Shown piece by piece: positions 34,477 through 42,525 of a DNA stretch of 64,000 nt (position 1 is its first letter; each line of letters begins with the position of its first letter). The position numbers were made by a program, and so were the translations under genes. Below the pieces are notes generated by a model. It was not told the DNA's origin, made no database searches, and saw nothing but the letters and a program-made list of their open reading frames with translations. The DNA is from an uncultured Clostridia bacterium. GTDB taxonomy: Bacteria; Bacillota; Clostridia; Christensenellales; Borkfalkiaceae. The stretch lies in the NCBI GenBank assembly GCA_934254725.1, contig CAKQLR010000004.1:8681-72680 (forward strand), in the 5' to 3' direction.

Positions 34477-35457
34477 ATGGAAATCGTTCAGATCGAAACA
34501 AATAAAATATCTCCGTACGTAAGACATGCGGACTTTGTGGAAACAACAAACGAAATTTTTCACGTACCGTGGAGAATTATTTACGACTACGAATTTTATT
34601 TTGTGGTAGAAGGAAAAATTACCGTAATAACCGAAAACGAGGAAGTTACTCTCGAAGCGGGCGACGTTCATATAATGAGACCTTCGTGCTGGCACAGAAG
34701 AATCGCTACAACACACAAAATAGGCTACTATAATATGCATTTCGATTTTCTTAAGCTTGAAGAAAACAGTGTTTTTTCCACCTATAACGAATACGTAGTG
34801 CCAATAAACCGCAATGAGAGAAGGGTAAAAAAGAACGATATACTCAATCAAAGGGTCGTTTACGAGCCTAAGGATATAGCTCTTCCTTTGAAAGCTACGG
34901 TAAAGGACAGGGCAAAATACATTTCGCTGCTCGGCAACCTTGTAGAACATTACAAGCATATGAGACCGGGGTACGACCTTCTTTTAAAATCGGATATTCT
35001 CGTTTTACTTTATTATCTGCTCGAGGAAAACGACGAGAGGAAAAACGCCGCCAAGTATCATCATAACGCCGTTGCTCAGTTTACGCAGATAATTTCAAGC
35101 GATTTCAGCGAAAAACTATATTTATCGGATCTGTCCGAACAAACAGGCTTAAGCCCTTCTCAGATGCGAAAACTTTTCAGAGAAGTAAACAGCTGTTCGC
35201 CGAGGGATTATCTTATAAATCTTCGCATAGAAAAGGCAAAATATATGCTCGAAGAAGGCAAAGAAACGGTCGCTTCCATAGGGGAAAAAGTAGGGTACGA
35301 AAACGTCAATTATTTCAGCAGAATTTTTAAGAAAAAGACGGGAATGTCGCCTATACAGTACAGAGAATCTCTCTATATAAAGAAAAAATCGGAAGATAAA
35401 AATTCGTTTTACTGGTGTGACGTAATCAATCCCGTCGGCGGCGAAAAGGATAAATAA
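34477..35457 (+). CDS. AraC family transcriptional regulator
   Basis: 326 residues. N-terminal cupin-like sensor (about 25-100, EAGDVHIMRPSCWHR) and C-terminal double helix-turn-helix (about 205-300): LYLSDLSEQTGLSPSQMRKLF, RIEKAKYMLEEGKETVASIGE and the signature YENVNYFSRIFKKKTGMSPIQY. Such proteins normally activate adjacent sugar-use operons when bound to ligand. Ribosome site AAAGGGGAG. Transcribed toward the glycan operon that starts about 230 bases downstream; shared motifs in both promoters suggest self-control and operon activation (inference). Confidence 0.95.
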   Translation: MEIVQIETNKISPYVRHADFVETTNEIFHVPWRIIYDYEFYFVVEGKITVITENEEVTLEAGDVHIMRPSCWHRRIATTHKIGYYNMHFDFLKLEENSVFSTYNEYVVPINRNERRVKKNDILNQRVVYEPKDIALPLKATVKDRAKYISLLGNLVEHYKHMRPGYDLLLKSDILVLLYYLLEENDERKNAAKYHHNAVAQFTQIISSDFSEKLYLSDLSEQTGLSPSQMRKLFREVNSCSPRDYLINLRIEKAKYMLEEGKETVASIGEKVGYENVNYFSRIFKKKTGMSPIQYRESLYIKKKSEDKNSFYWCDVINPVGGEKDK

Positions 35458-35466
35458 ACGTTCGGA

Positions 35467-35534
35467 ACAATAAGCGAAAAGTGCAGAAAACAAACTTTTT
35501 CGGCATATACAAGGTTTTCCCTCCGTGATATAAT
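35467..35534 (+). promoter_or_regulatory. Promoter of glycan operon 2 with AraC-site candidate
   Basis: TATAAT at 35529-35534 with only a weak -35 (TATACA, 35506-35511), as expected for an activated promoter. ACAATAAGCGAAAA at 35467-35480 equals the motif before the araC-type gene; CGAAAAG (35475) faces CTTTTTCG (35495-35502) as an inverted pair. Leader from here to 35684 is about 150 bases with no recognised riboswitch. Confidence 0.6.
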
Positions 35535-35684
35535 CCAAATAACAACAGGTTTTGCCCGGCATGACTTATTACGGCGGAACGGTTGTTTTAACCCTGGGAG
35601 GTTAAAGCATCGGTTTCCCGTTTAAGAATAAATAAAAAACGGCTTATGTTTATTTGAAAAGGCTGAGCCGTGCATGGAGGAAAC

Positions 35685-37370
35685 ATGATGAAAATGACTA
35701 AATTAGTGTTATTGCCGCTTTTTGCGTTGATAACGGTATTTGCTTTTGTTTTTGCGCTCGACGCGAAAACCGTTAAAGCAGAACAAACGGAAACCGATTA
35801 CACCGCGGTGACCAACTGGTGGGGAGACGGAACGTATACCGACAACGTTTTAACGGTTACAAACAATTCCGTTACCGCCGAAACTTACACTCAAAATCAC
35901 TTTGTTTTTGAATTTAAAGTAACTTCCCTGCAAGAAGGCGACAGTTATGTTACGTTCTTTATAAGGGGAGGAGAAGCGGGGGATCCTCGTCCGTGGGCGG
36001 TACCCACCGGCGCTTCTCACATTCGTATACATCCTTCAAACACAAACATTTTTGTCGAAGGCGAACACAAAGGATACTTCCTTACCAACGACGAAAAATG
36101 GCATCCTGTCGAAATAACCATAGATAACGATAAAAAGAAGGTAACTTACGTCCTCGATAAAGGGCTTGATACCGAGGCATCTTTTGTTTCTGCCGTCGAT
36201 AATTTAGGTGCAAACGGCAGACTTTGCGTATTCGTCAGCCAGGCGACCGTACAGCTCAGAAACATCAAGACGAACGACGTGACGAGTTCCGAACCCGTTT
36301 CAGACGCGACGGGTATAATTCTTCCCGAAACTATAAAAATGGAAGCAGGATCAAGCAGAGTTTTAAACTACGCGCTCGTTCCCGAAAGTGCGGATGACGA
36401 AGTAACCGTAACCGTTTCCGACGATGAAGTTCTCGGATACGAGGGCGGAAAACTTATCGCGAAAAAAGCGGGTACCGCAACCGTAACGGTGACTTCCGTT
36501 AAAAACGAAAATGTAAAAGCTCAAACGACGGTAGAGGTAGTATCTGTTCCCGAAAAGCCCGAAAATATGCCTGAATACGAAGATTATATGAAATTATCTT
36601 ACGAGTTAGGCTGCGATCCTTCCGTTGCGGATTCTCTCACGGTTACCGATACGGGTTATATTCTTGAAAACGCGAATTCCTATCCTACGTTTTTCCCGAT
36701 AAAGGATTCTGTGCCGGACGCGTCTTTCTCTATTAACGCTATGTCGTTCGCTTTAAAAGTTGAAACAGAATTGGCAGGCGATTGGTGCGGCGCGATATTA
36801 TTCCGCACGGCTACACCGGGGACGGTATTCTTCTCGAACGCTTCGGGTATAGAAATAAGATTGTTTAAAAACTCGCCCGCGATTGTTGTATTGCATCACG
36901 GCGGCATAGGCGAAGATAACAGCACGGTTCTCGGCACTACGACAGCAAGTCTTGCCGACGGATTTACGCACTATTACAACTTCGAAGTATCCGGTAACGA
37001 AATAACCGTATGCATCGACGGTGTTAATGTGGTGGACGCGTTCGACGCGACCGAACAGTTCGGCAGATACTATAACGTAGAAAACAACAATTCTTTCAAT
37101 ATTACCGCTCGTAACGGCAAAATGACCGTAACCGATCTATGCATTTACGATACGACGGCGGAAGAACCCGAACCGGACGACAGCTCTTCCGGAACGACCG
37201 AACCCGACGATAGTTCGGACACAGCAAGCGACGCTTCCTCGGGCGAGCCTTCGGATACGTCTTCCGATACCGAAGAGGGTTGCTTCAGCGGAATAATAGG
37301 CGGAAATATCCTTTTGATTTCGGCATTGTTTGTTTCCGGCGCATTGATAAAAAAGAAAAAGAATAATTAA
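35685..37370 (+). CDS. Membrane-anchored surface protein, LamG-like and Ig-like domains
   Basis: 561 residues. The ATG at 35685 is used because GGAGG lies at 35674-35678; an earlier ATG at 35670 overlaps that site. Signal peptide (about 1-31); a concanavalin-like/LamG-like domain (about 40-205, with FVFEFKVTSL and WHPVEITID); a bacterial Ig-like BIG2 domain (about 215-295, ILPETIKMEAGSSRVLNYAL...AKKAGTATVTVTS); a second LamG-like domain (about 310-480); acidic Ser/Asp/Glu linker; then Glu-Glu-Gly-Cys, hydrophobic helix and KKKK. Probable glycan-binding surface protein. First gene of operon 2. Confidence 0.78.
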   Translation: MMKMTKLVLLPLFALITVFAFVFALDAKTVKAEQTETDYTAVTNWWGDGTYTDNVLTVTNNSVTAETYTQNHFVFEFKVTSLQEGDSYVTFFIRGGEAGDPRPWAVPTGASHIRIHPSNTNIFVEGEHKGYFLTNDEKWHPVEITIDNDKKKVTYVLDKGLDTEASFVSAVDNLGANGRLCVFVSQATVQLRNIKTNDVTSSEPVSDATGIILPETIKMEAGSSRVLNYALVPESADDEVTVTVSDDEVLGYEGGKLIAKKAGTATVTVTSVKNENVKAQTTVEVVSVPEKPENMPEYEDYMKLSYELGCDPSVADSLTVTDTGYILENANSYPTFFPIKDSVPDASFSINAMSFALKVETELAGDWCGAILFRTATPGTVFFSNASGIEIRLFKNSPAIVVLHHGGIGEDNSTVLGTTTASLADGFTHYYNFEVSGNEITVCIDGVNVVDAFDATEQFGRYYNVENNNSFNITARNGKMTVTDLCIYDTTAEEPEPDDSSSGTTEPDDSSDTASDASSGEPSDTSSDTEEGCFSGIIGGNILLISALFVSGALIKKKKNN

Positions 37371-37379
37371 AAATATTTA

Positions 37380-37410
37380 GCGGAGCCGTGTTTAAAAAAA
37401 GCGGCTCCGC
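37380..37410 (+). other. Intercistronic hairpin in glycan operon 2
   Basis: Perfect 9-base-pair stem GCGGAGCCG / CGGCTCCGC with an A-rich 13-base loop, no T-tail. Sits between the first surface-protein gene and the beta-helix gene; may protect or process the mRNA rather than terminate it. Confidence 0.6.
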
Positions 37411-37425
37411 CAAAACGGTGGGTAA

Positions 37426-39741
37426 ATGAAAAAAATAATTATTGCGGTTATTTCCGTCTGTGCATTGCTTCTTTGTTCGGGGTTATCCGTATTGAACGTT
37501 TCCGCGGCGGAAAAATACGACGCGGGTGGCAGCTATTCCGTAGTCGGAAACGATTTAAACGATGGCGGATACATAGTAGCAAGCGTTAACGTAAAAGATT
37601 ACGGAGCAAAAGGCGACGGCAAAACGGACGATACAGCCGCTATAAAGGAAGCTTTTTCCGCAATGGTTTTCGGCGCTAAAGCCGGCACTATTTATTTCCC
37701 TGCGGGGAAATATCACGTTACTTCTCCGGGTTTTACGGTGCTTAGCGGGTGTTCGCTTGTAGGACAGCGTAAAGACCTCGACAGTTCGGACAAGGAAGAG
37801 GGCACGGTAATAATTGCGGATTATATCAATAAGAAAGACGTTCCGCTGTTTTATATGTCGGAATGCTCCGCGCTTACCGATATCTCGGTTTATTATCCCC
37901 GCCAGAAAGCGGATAAACCTATAAAATATGCCCCCACGATAAAATCCGCAACTACAACAAGAGAGATAAGCAATTTCGTTACCGTGAAAAACGTGACGTT
38001 ATACAATTCTTTTGACGGCATAGATATCCGCGGCGGCGCTCAGCACTGTACGGGTATAAGGGGCACGGTTCTGAATACGGGTTTGCACGTAAGCCTGAAT
38101 GCGGAAGTTTCGGAATTTGTCGACGTTAAATTTTCCGCTTCATATTGGAACAAGTATGACGGTACTTCCGTAGAAAAGATAAAAGCTTACACTAAAGCGA
38201 ACGCAATCGGATTTAAAATCGGTTATACGGACGATTACCTTATGTATAACCTTTCTTTCCCGAAGGATGAATTCGCAAAAGGCATTTACTATTATGCGGA
38301 CAAGACCTCTACGGGGCAGACGTTTATTTCCTACGGGCTTTCGTTCGATTTGAACGGCTCGGAAATATTTGTCGAGGACGGATACGAGGAATTTGTTCCA
38401 GAAGGCTGGCCGAAACAGGTAAACATAGACAAAGTTAAAAACAGCGATAAATATTCGTTTGAAGAACCTGTTGACAGGTATTCGACGAAAAATACGTTGT
38501 TTAACGTTCGTTCCAAGACATACGGCGCGACGGGGAAAGGCTCAAAAGACGATACTCAGGCGTTCAGAAAGGCTATCGACGACGCAAAAAAGAATGGCGG
38601 CGGAATAGTTTTCGTGCCCGCCGGAACGTACAAGATAACGAGCAGTATCGTAGTTCCCGATAACGTGGAAATACTCGGCGACTGGCACGGATACCGTACG
38701 GGTTCGCCGAGCGTAATTTCGGTCAAATATAAAACAGACGAGCAGAACGCGGCGTTCGTACTCGGCAACAACAGCGGAGTGCAGGGCTTGACGTTTATTC
38801 TTCCCGAGCACGTTCCTTCTGTCTATATTGTGCCCGAAGGGGAGGAGTACGGCTACGCGAACGGTAAAACTTACGACGTGTGGAAGGACCCGTTCCCGCT
38901 GGGAAGTTTAACGATTACCGAATTTCCCTGGCTTGTAAAAGGTGATGGCAAGGGTTGCTGGGTAGAAAATATCTGCATAACCAACGGTTTTAACGGCATA
39001 GATTTCGCAAGCGCAAAGTGCGACGATTTCGTCATAAATGGCGTTTGGGGCACTTGTATGAACTTAGGCGTTAAAATAGGCGGCGGCAGCGAAAACGGTA
39101 GAATTGCTTATACGTTTTTTACCTATGGTACGTGGTGGGAAAATATAAGAAGAACGCAGGATTTATCATTGTATTCATACCGCTGTTCGGACGGATATTA
39201 TCTTGGTAACTGCAAAAACATAAAAATTCTTTCGGCGGCTACGTTCGGGCTTCACTACGGTATGAGGTTTTACAACGACGGAACGGGCGCGCCCGAGAAT
39301 ATAAGCGTTCTTAGAATGCTTGCCGATATGCCGTTCGGAAAGTACGGAATTTTTGCCGAAGCGGGCGACGATATTTCAGTAGTAGGGTTATCTACGGGAG
39401 TAAATTCCACACCCGACGCGGGCAAGATTTCAAACTATCTGTACGCAGATGAAAACTTCGGCGGGAAACTCAGGGTGTACGGACAAAATTACTGGGGAAA
39501 TACCGAAAACAAAATTTGCGGCGACGTGAAAGTATATGGCTACGACGACGTAAACACCGATTATATTTCGCACGATTTTCCTAAGCCCGATTATTACTAC
39601 AACGACAATAGTTCTTCGGAAGATAATTCCGGCAAAAAAGGATGCGGCGCAAGTTTGCATACGGAAAGCGCGGCATTGATTCTTACGGGCTGTTGTTTGT
39701 ATATTATTCTTGCAAAAAAAAGAAAAGGAGAGAAAATATGA
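37426..39741 (+). CDS. Membrane-anchored pectate-lyase-like beta-helix protein
   Basis: 771 residues. Signal peptide (about 1-28). Two parallel beta-helix starts of the Pectate_lyase_3 type: VKDYGAKGDGKTDDTAAI (about 47-64) and SKTYGATGKGSKDDTQAF (about 364-381), each followed by GTIYFPAGKYHVTS or GIVFVPAGTYKITS. So it contains two related helices or an internal duplication. C-terminus: Lys-Lys-Gly-Cys-Gly, hydrophobic helix, KKRK. Likely an outward-facing polysaccharide lyase or hydrolase, but the catalytic residues of pectate lyases are not identified. Paralogue of the protein at 47519. Confidence 0.8.
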   Translation: MKKIIIAVISVCALLLCSGLSVLNVSAAEKYDAGGSYSVVGNDLNDGGYIVASVNVKDYGAKGDGKTDDTAAIKEAFSAMVFGAKAGTIYFPAGKYHVTSPGFTVLSGCSLVGQRKDLDSSDKEEGTVIIADYINKKDVPLFYMSECSALTDISVYYPRQKADKPIKYAPTIKSATTTREISNFVTVKNVTLYNSFDGIDIRGGAQHCTGIRGTVLNTGLHVSLNAEVSEFVDVKFSASYWNKYDGTSVEKIKAYTKANAIGFKIGYTDDYLMYNLSFPKDEFAKGIYYYADKTSTGQTFISYGLSFDLNGSEIFVEDGYEEFVPEGWPKQVNIDKVKNSDKYSFEEPVDRYSTKNTLFNVRSKTYGATGKGSKDDTQAFRKAIDDAKKNGGGIVFVPAGTYKITSSIVVPDNVEILGDWHGYRTGSPSVISVKYKTDEQNAAFVLGNNSGVQGLTFILPEHVPSVYIVPEGEEYGYANGKTYDVWKDPFPLGSLTITEFPWLVKGDGKGCWVENICITNGFNGIDFASAKCDDFVINGVWGTCMNLGVKIGGGSENGRIAYTFFTYGTWWENIRRTQDLSLYSYRCSDGYYLGNCKNIKILSAATFGLHYGMRFYNDGTGAPENISVLRMLADMPFGKYGIFAEAGDDISVVGLSTGVNSTPDAGKISNYLYADENFGGKLRVYGQNYWGNTENKICGDVKVYGYDDVNTDYISHDFPKPDYYYNDNSSSEDNSGKKGCGASLHTESAALILTGCCLYIILAKKRKGEKI

Positions 39742-40667
39742 AAAAATTTGCTTTATTATTTATTGCGGCTCTGTTTGCCGTTTGCGCGTCTTTCGGTTTT
39801 ACCGGAGCAGCCGCTCAGGAAGAAACGGGTGCCGAAACAAGACCGTTGTTTAACTGGTTCAGTCATACCGACTGTATGTCGTTTGACAGTGATAACGAAA
39901 TTTACAGAGTTAACGACGCAAATCTTTCGAGATTGTCCTCCGTTGACGCGTCGCTTCATCTTTTAAAGAGCGACTACAGCGACGATCTTATTAAATTCTC
40001 GTACAGATACGCTCATTCCAACGACGGTCCTTTGGCTGCTAACGACTGGAATTTCTACTTTACTTTCCGCAATTTCGAAGGCGAAAGCCCGCTTTGGGCT
40101 TCTCAATATTCGGCGCATCTTCTGTTCTTCCGCGACCAAATGAAATTTATACTTGTTTACGGCGGCAGTTTCGTTGTAGAACAAGAGGTTGCTATACCTT
40201 CCAACCTTAACGGAGATTACGAGCTTGAAGATACCGCTTGGCATAGTGTTGAAATAAACATAGACGACGAGACGGGCGCAATCGAAATATACAGAGATAA
40301 AGGTACGGAAGAGGAAATCCGTTTAAGCGTAAGTTGCAAGTCGGACGATAAAATTCAACTTCTCGACGAAGGCGGATATTCGTTCTCCACTTATCGTTAC
40401 GACGTCGAATTCAAGGATTTATATTTCTTCAATTCAAAGAATACGGAAATAGACGACGAACGCTCTAAATTCGATAATCCGGACGGAAACGACGGTTCGG
40501 ACGATTCGGGTGACGAACCTTCGGACGAACCCTCGGGTGATAATTCAGGCGAAACGCCCGCAGATCCCGGAAAGAAAGGCTGCAAAGGCGATATGGGCGC
40601 AGGCAGCATAATTGCAGGCGCGATAGTTGCGCTTTCCGCTATTTTGCTTAAGAAAAAGGAGCACTGA
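39738..40667 (+). CDS. Membrane-anchored surface protein, LamG-like domain
   Basis: 309 residues from the ATG at 39738 (AAAGGAG upstream), overlapping the previous stop as ATGA; an in-frame extension into the previous gene is rejected. Signal peptide (about 1-28), one LamG-like beta-sandwich (about 50-240: DLIKFSYRYAHS, NFYFTFRNF, WHSVEINIDDETGAIEIYRD), an acidic Asp/Ser/Glu/Pro stalk and a tail of Lys-Lys-Gly-Cys-Lys, hydrophobic helix, KKK. Smaller counterpart of the protein at 35685. Probable glycan-binding component. Confidence 0.75.
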   Translation: MKKFALLFIAALFAVCASFGFTGAAAQEETGAETRPLFNWFSHTDCMSFDSDNEIYRVNDANLSRLSSVDASLHLLKSDYSDDLIKFSYRYAHSNDGPLAANDWNFYFTFRNFEGESPLWASQYSAHLLFFRDQMKFILVYGGSFVVEQEVAIPSNLNGDYELEDTAWHSVEINIDDETGAIEIYRDKGTEEEIRLSVSCKSDDKIQLLDEGGYSFSTYRYDVEFKDLYFFNSKNTEIDDERSKFDNPDGNDGSDDSGDEPSDEPSGDNSGETPADPGKKGCKGDMGAGSIIAGAIVALSAILLKKKEH

Positions 40668-41620
40668 TGGCACGGACTCGAAAACCAAACGGAGAGCCGA
40701 GGAAAAACGGTACTCTCGGCGAAAGACTTAAAAGATACAAATATTTGTACCTTTTGATGATTCCCGGAATCCTTTGGTATGTACTGTTCCATATCGTACC
40801 TTTTTACGGAATAGTAATAGGCTTTCAGAATTATACGCTGGCTTCAAAATCCATATTCAACAACGAATGGGTGGGCTTTAAAAACTTTGAATGGCTGTTT
40901 GCATCTCCAGATTTTTTCAAGGTTTTGTGGAACACCGTTTACATGAGCCTTTTAAAGCTCGCCTGCGGCTTCGTTGCGCCGATAATTCTTGCACTGATGA
41001 TAAATGCCATAAGATGCAAGCCGTATAAAAACGTGGTGCAGACGATATCGTATCTTCCGAACTTCCTCTCGTGGGTTATTGTTTTTTCGATAGTAACCGT
41101 TATTTTCAATAATTACACGGGTGTATTGAAACAGTTGTTTTCGTCTTTCGGTTGGGAGTATACCGATCCTTCTACAAACGAGAATACGATAATTTCTTTT
41201 TTGGTATTTTCCGCGGTATGGAAGGGCGTGGGATACAGCGCGATAATATATCTCGCTTCGCTGTCCGGAATAGACCCGCAGCTTTACGAAGCAGCTTCCA
41301 TAGACGGGGCGAATCGTTTTAGCAGATTGCTGAATATAACTCTTCCCGGAATTCTGCCTACCTGCGCAATAGTTTTGATACTTAACGTAGGGGGAATTCT
41401 CGGAGGGGATTTCGAACAGATACTTCTTTTCCAGGGCGGGAATATTCTTATTGCCGATAAAACGGAGAACTTTGCCACTTATTCGTACAAAATAGGTTTA
41501 CAGGGCTTTCAATACAGCAAAACTACGGCGCTGGGTATATTCCAATCGCTTTTCGGCGCGATACTTACTATTGCGACAAACAAACTTGCCGGCAAGCTCG
41601 GCTACGAGGGAATATGGTAA
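40667..41620 (+). CDS. ABC polysaccharide permease, LplB type
   Basis: 317 residues, about six membrane helices. Features of the LplB group: YLYLLMIPGILWYVLFHIVPFYG near the start (helix 1) and NEWVGFKNFEWLF; EAA loop LYEAASIDGANRFSRLLNI followed by TLPGI. Starts one base inside the previous stop. Forms a heterodimer with the next protein and works with the binding lipoprotein at 44721. ATPase absent from the locus. Confidence 0.94.
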   Translation: MARTRKPNGEPRKNGTLGERLKRYKYLYLLMIPGILWYVLFHIVPFYGIVIGFQNYTLASKSIFNNEWVGFKNFEWLFASPDFFKVLWNTVYMSLLKLACGFVAPIILALMINAIRCKPYKNVVQTISYLPNFLSWVIVFSIVTVIFNNYTGVLKQLFSSFGWEYTDPSTNENTIISFLVFSAVWKGVGYSAIIYLASLSGIDPQLYEAASIDGANRFSRLLNITLPGILPTCAIVLILNVGGILGGDFEQILLFQGGNILIADKTENFATYSYKIGLQGFQYSKTTALGIFQSLFGAILTIATNKLAGKLGYEGIW

Positions 41621-42516
41621 AAAATTTATTACATAGAAAAAACGCTATAAAAAAACCGGTAGGCGAGAAGATAGCGGACGTAATAAACTATATCTTATTG
41701 TTTATTCTTTCGTTGCTGTTCGTAATACCGTTCGTGTACGTTATATCGATATCGTTTTCCACCGAAAATGCCATCGGTCTTTACGGCATAACGCTGTTCC
41801 CGAGGGAATTTACGGCAGAAGCTTATACCTATCTTTTCCGCTCGGGCGGGGTTATTCTGAAAGCTTATCGCAACACGATATTCATAACGGTGATTACAAC
41901 CGTTCTTGCGGTAATAGTCACGGGCGGTCTGGCTTACCCGCTTTCAAAAGTAAAACTGCCTTTCAGGCAGGTATTTATGTACTATGTGCTGTTCGCAATG
42001 CTTTTCGGCGGCGGAATGATACCCACGTATCTTGTTATAACCAAAGCATACGGGCTGAAAAATTCCGTCTGGGCAATCATTTTGCCGGGAACTTACAGCG
42101 CGTGGAACATGATAATAATGAAAAACTTTTTCGCGCAACTGCCTAAGGATATAGAGGAAGCCGCTCTTATAGACGGGGCGAACGAAATAAAAATTTTCGT
42201 TTCGATAGTGCTTCCGCTTTCCAAACCGATAATCGCAACGGTCAGTTTGTTTAACGCCGTAGGACAGTGGAATAACTGGTTCGGTCCGTTAATCTACCTC
42301 GATAACACGGAATTCCCGACGATAATGCTGTTTTTAAAGGGTGTTATATCGAGCAGCTTAAACATAGGCAGTCAATTCGATTCGACGGAACCACCCCCGC
42401 CCCAGAGCGTGCAGATGGCGACAGTGCTTGCTTGTACCGTTCCGATAGTATGCGTTTACCCGTTTTTACAAAAATATTTTGCTTCCGGCGTACTTGTCGG
42501 CGGCGTAAAAGGTTGA
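41614..42516 (+). CDS. ABC polysaccharide permease, YtcP/CarB type
   Basis: 300 residues, about six membrane helices, overlapping the previous gene by 7 bases. Motifs of the YtcP group: FVIPFVYVISISFST, YPLSKVKLPFRQ, FGGGMIPTYLVI and the EAA loop IEEAALIDGANEIKIFVSI followed by VLPLSKP; ends in ASGVLVGGVKG as typical members do. Second permease of the importer. Confidence 0.94.
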   Translation: MVKNLLHRKNAIKKPVGEKIADVINYILLFILSLLFVIPFVYVISISFSTENAIGLYGITLFPREFTAEAYTYLFRSGGVILKAYRNTIFITVITTVLAVIVTGGLAYPLSKVKLPFRQVFMYYVLFAMLFGGGMIPTYLVITKAYGLKNSVWAIILPGTYSAWNMIIMKNFFAQLPKDIEEAALIDGANEIKIFVSIVLPLSKPIIATVSLFNAVGQWNNWFGPLIYLDNTEFPTIMLFLKGVISSSLNIGSQFDSTEPPPPQSVQMATVLACTVPIVCVYPFLQKYFASGVLVGGVKG

Positions 42517-42525
42517 GGACTTTTT

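Noticed and set aside
34252..34959. 235-codon minus frame antisense to the AraC-type gene
   Set aside because: No ribosome site and no domain; the plus-strand AraC protein is complete.
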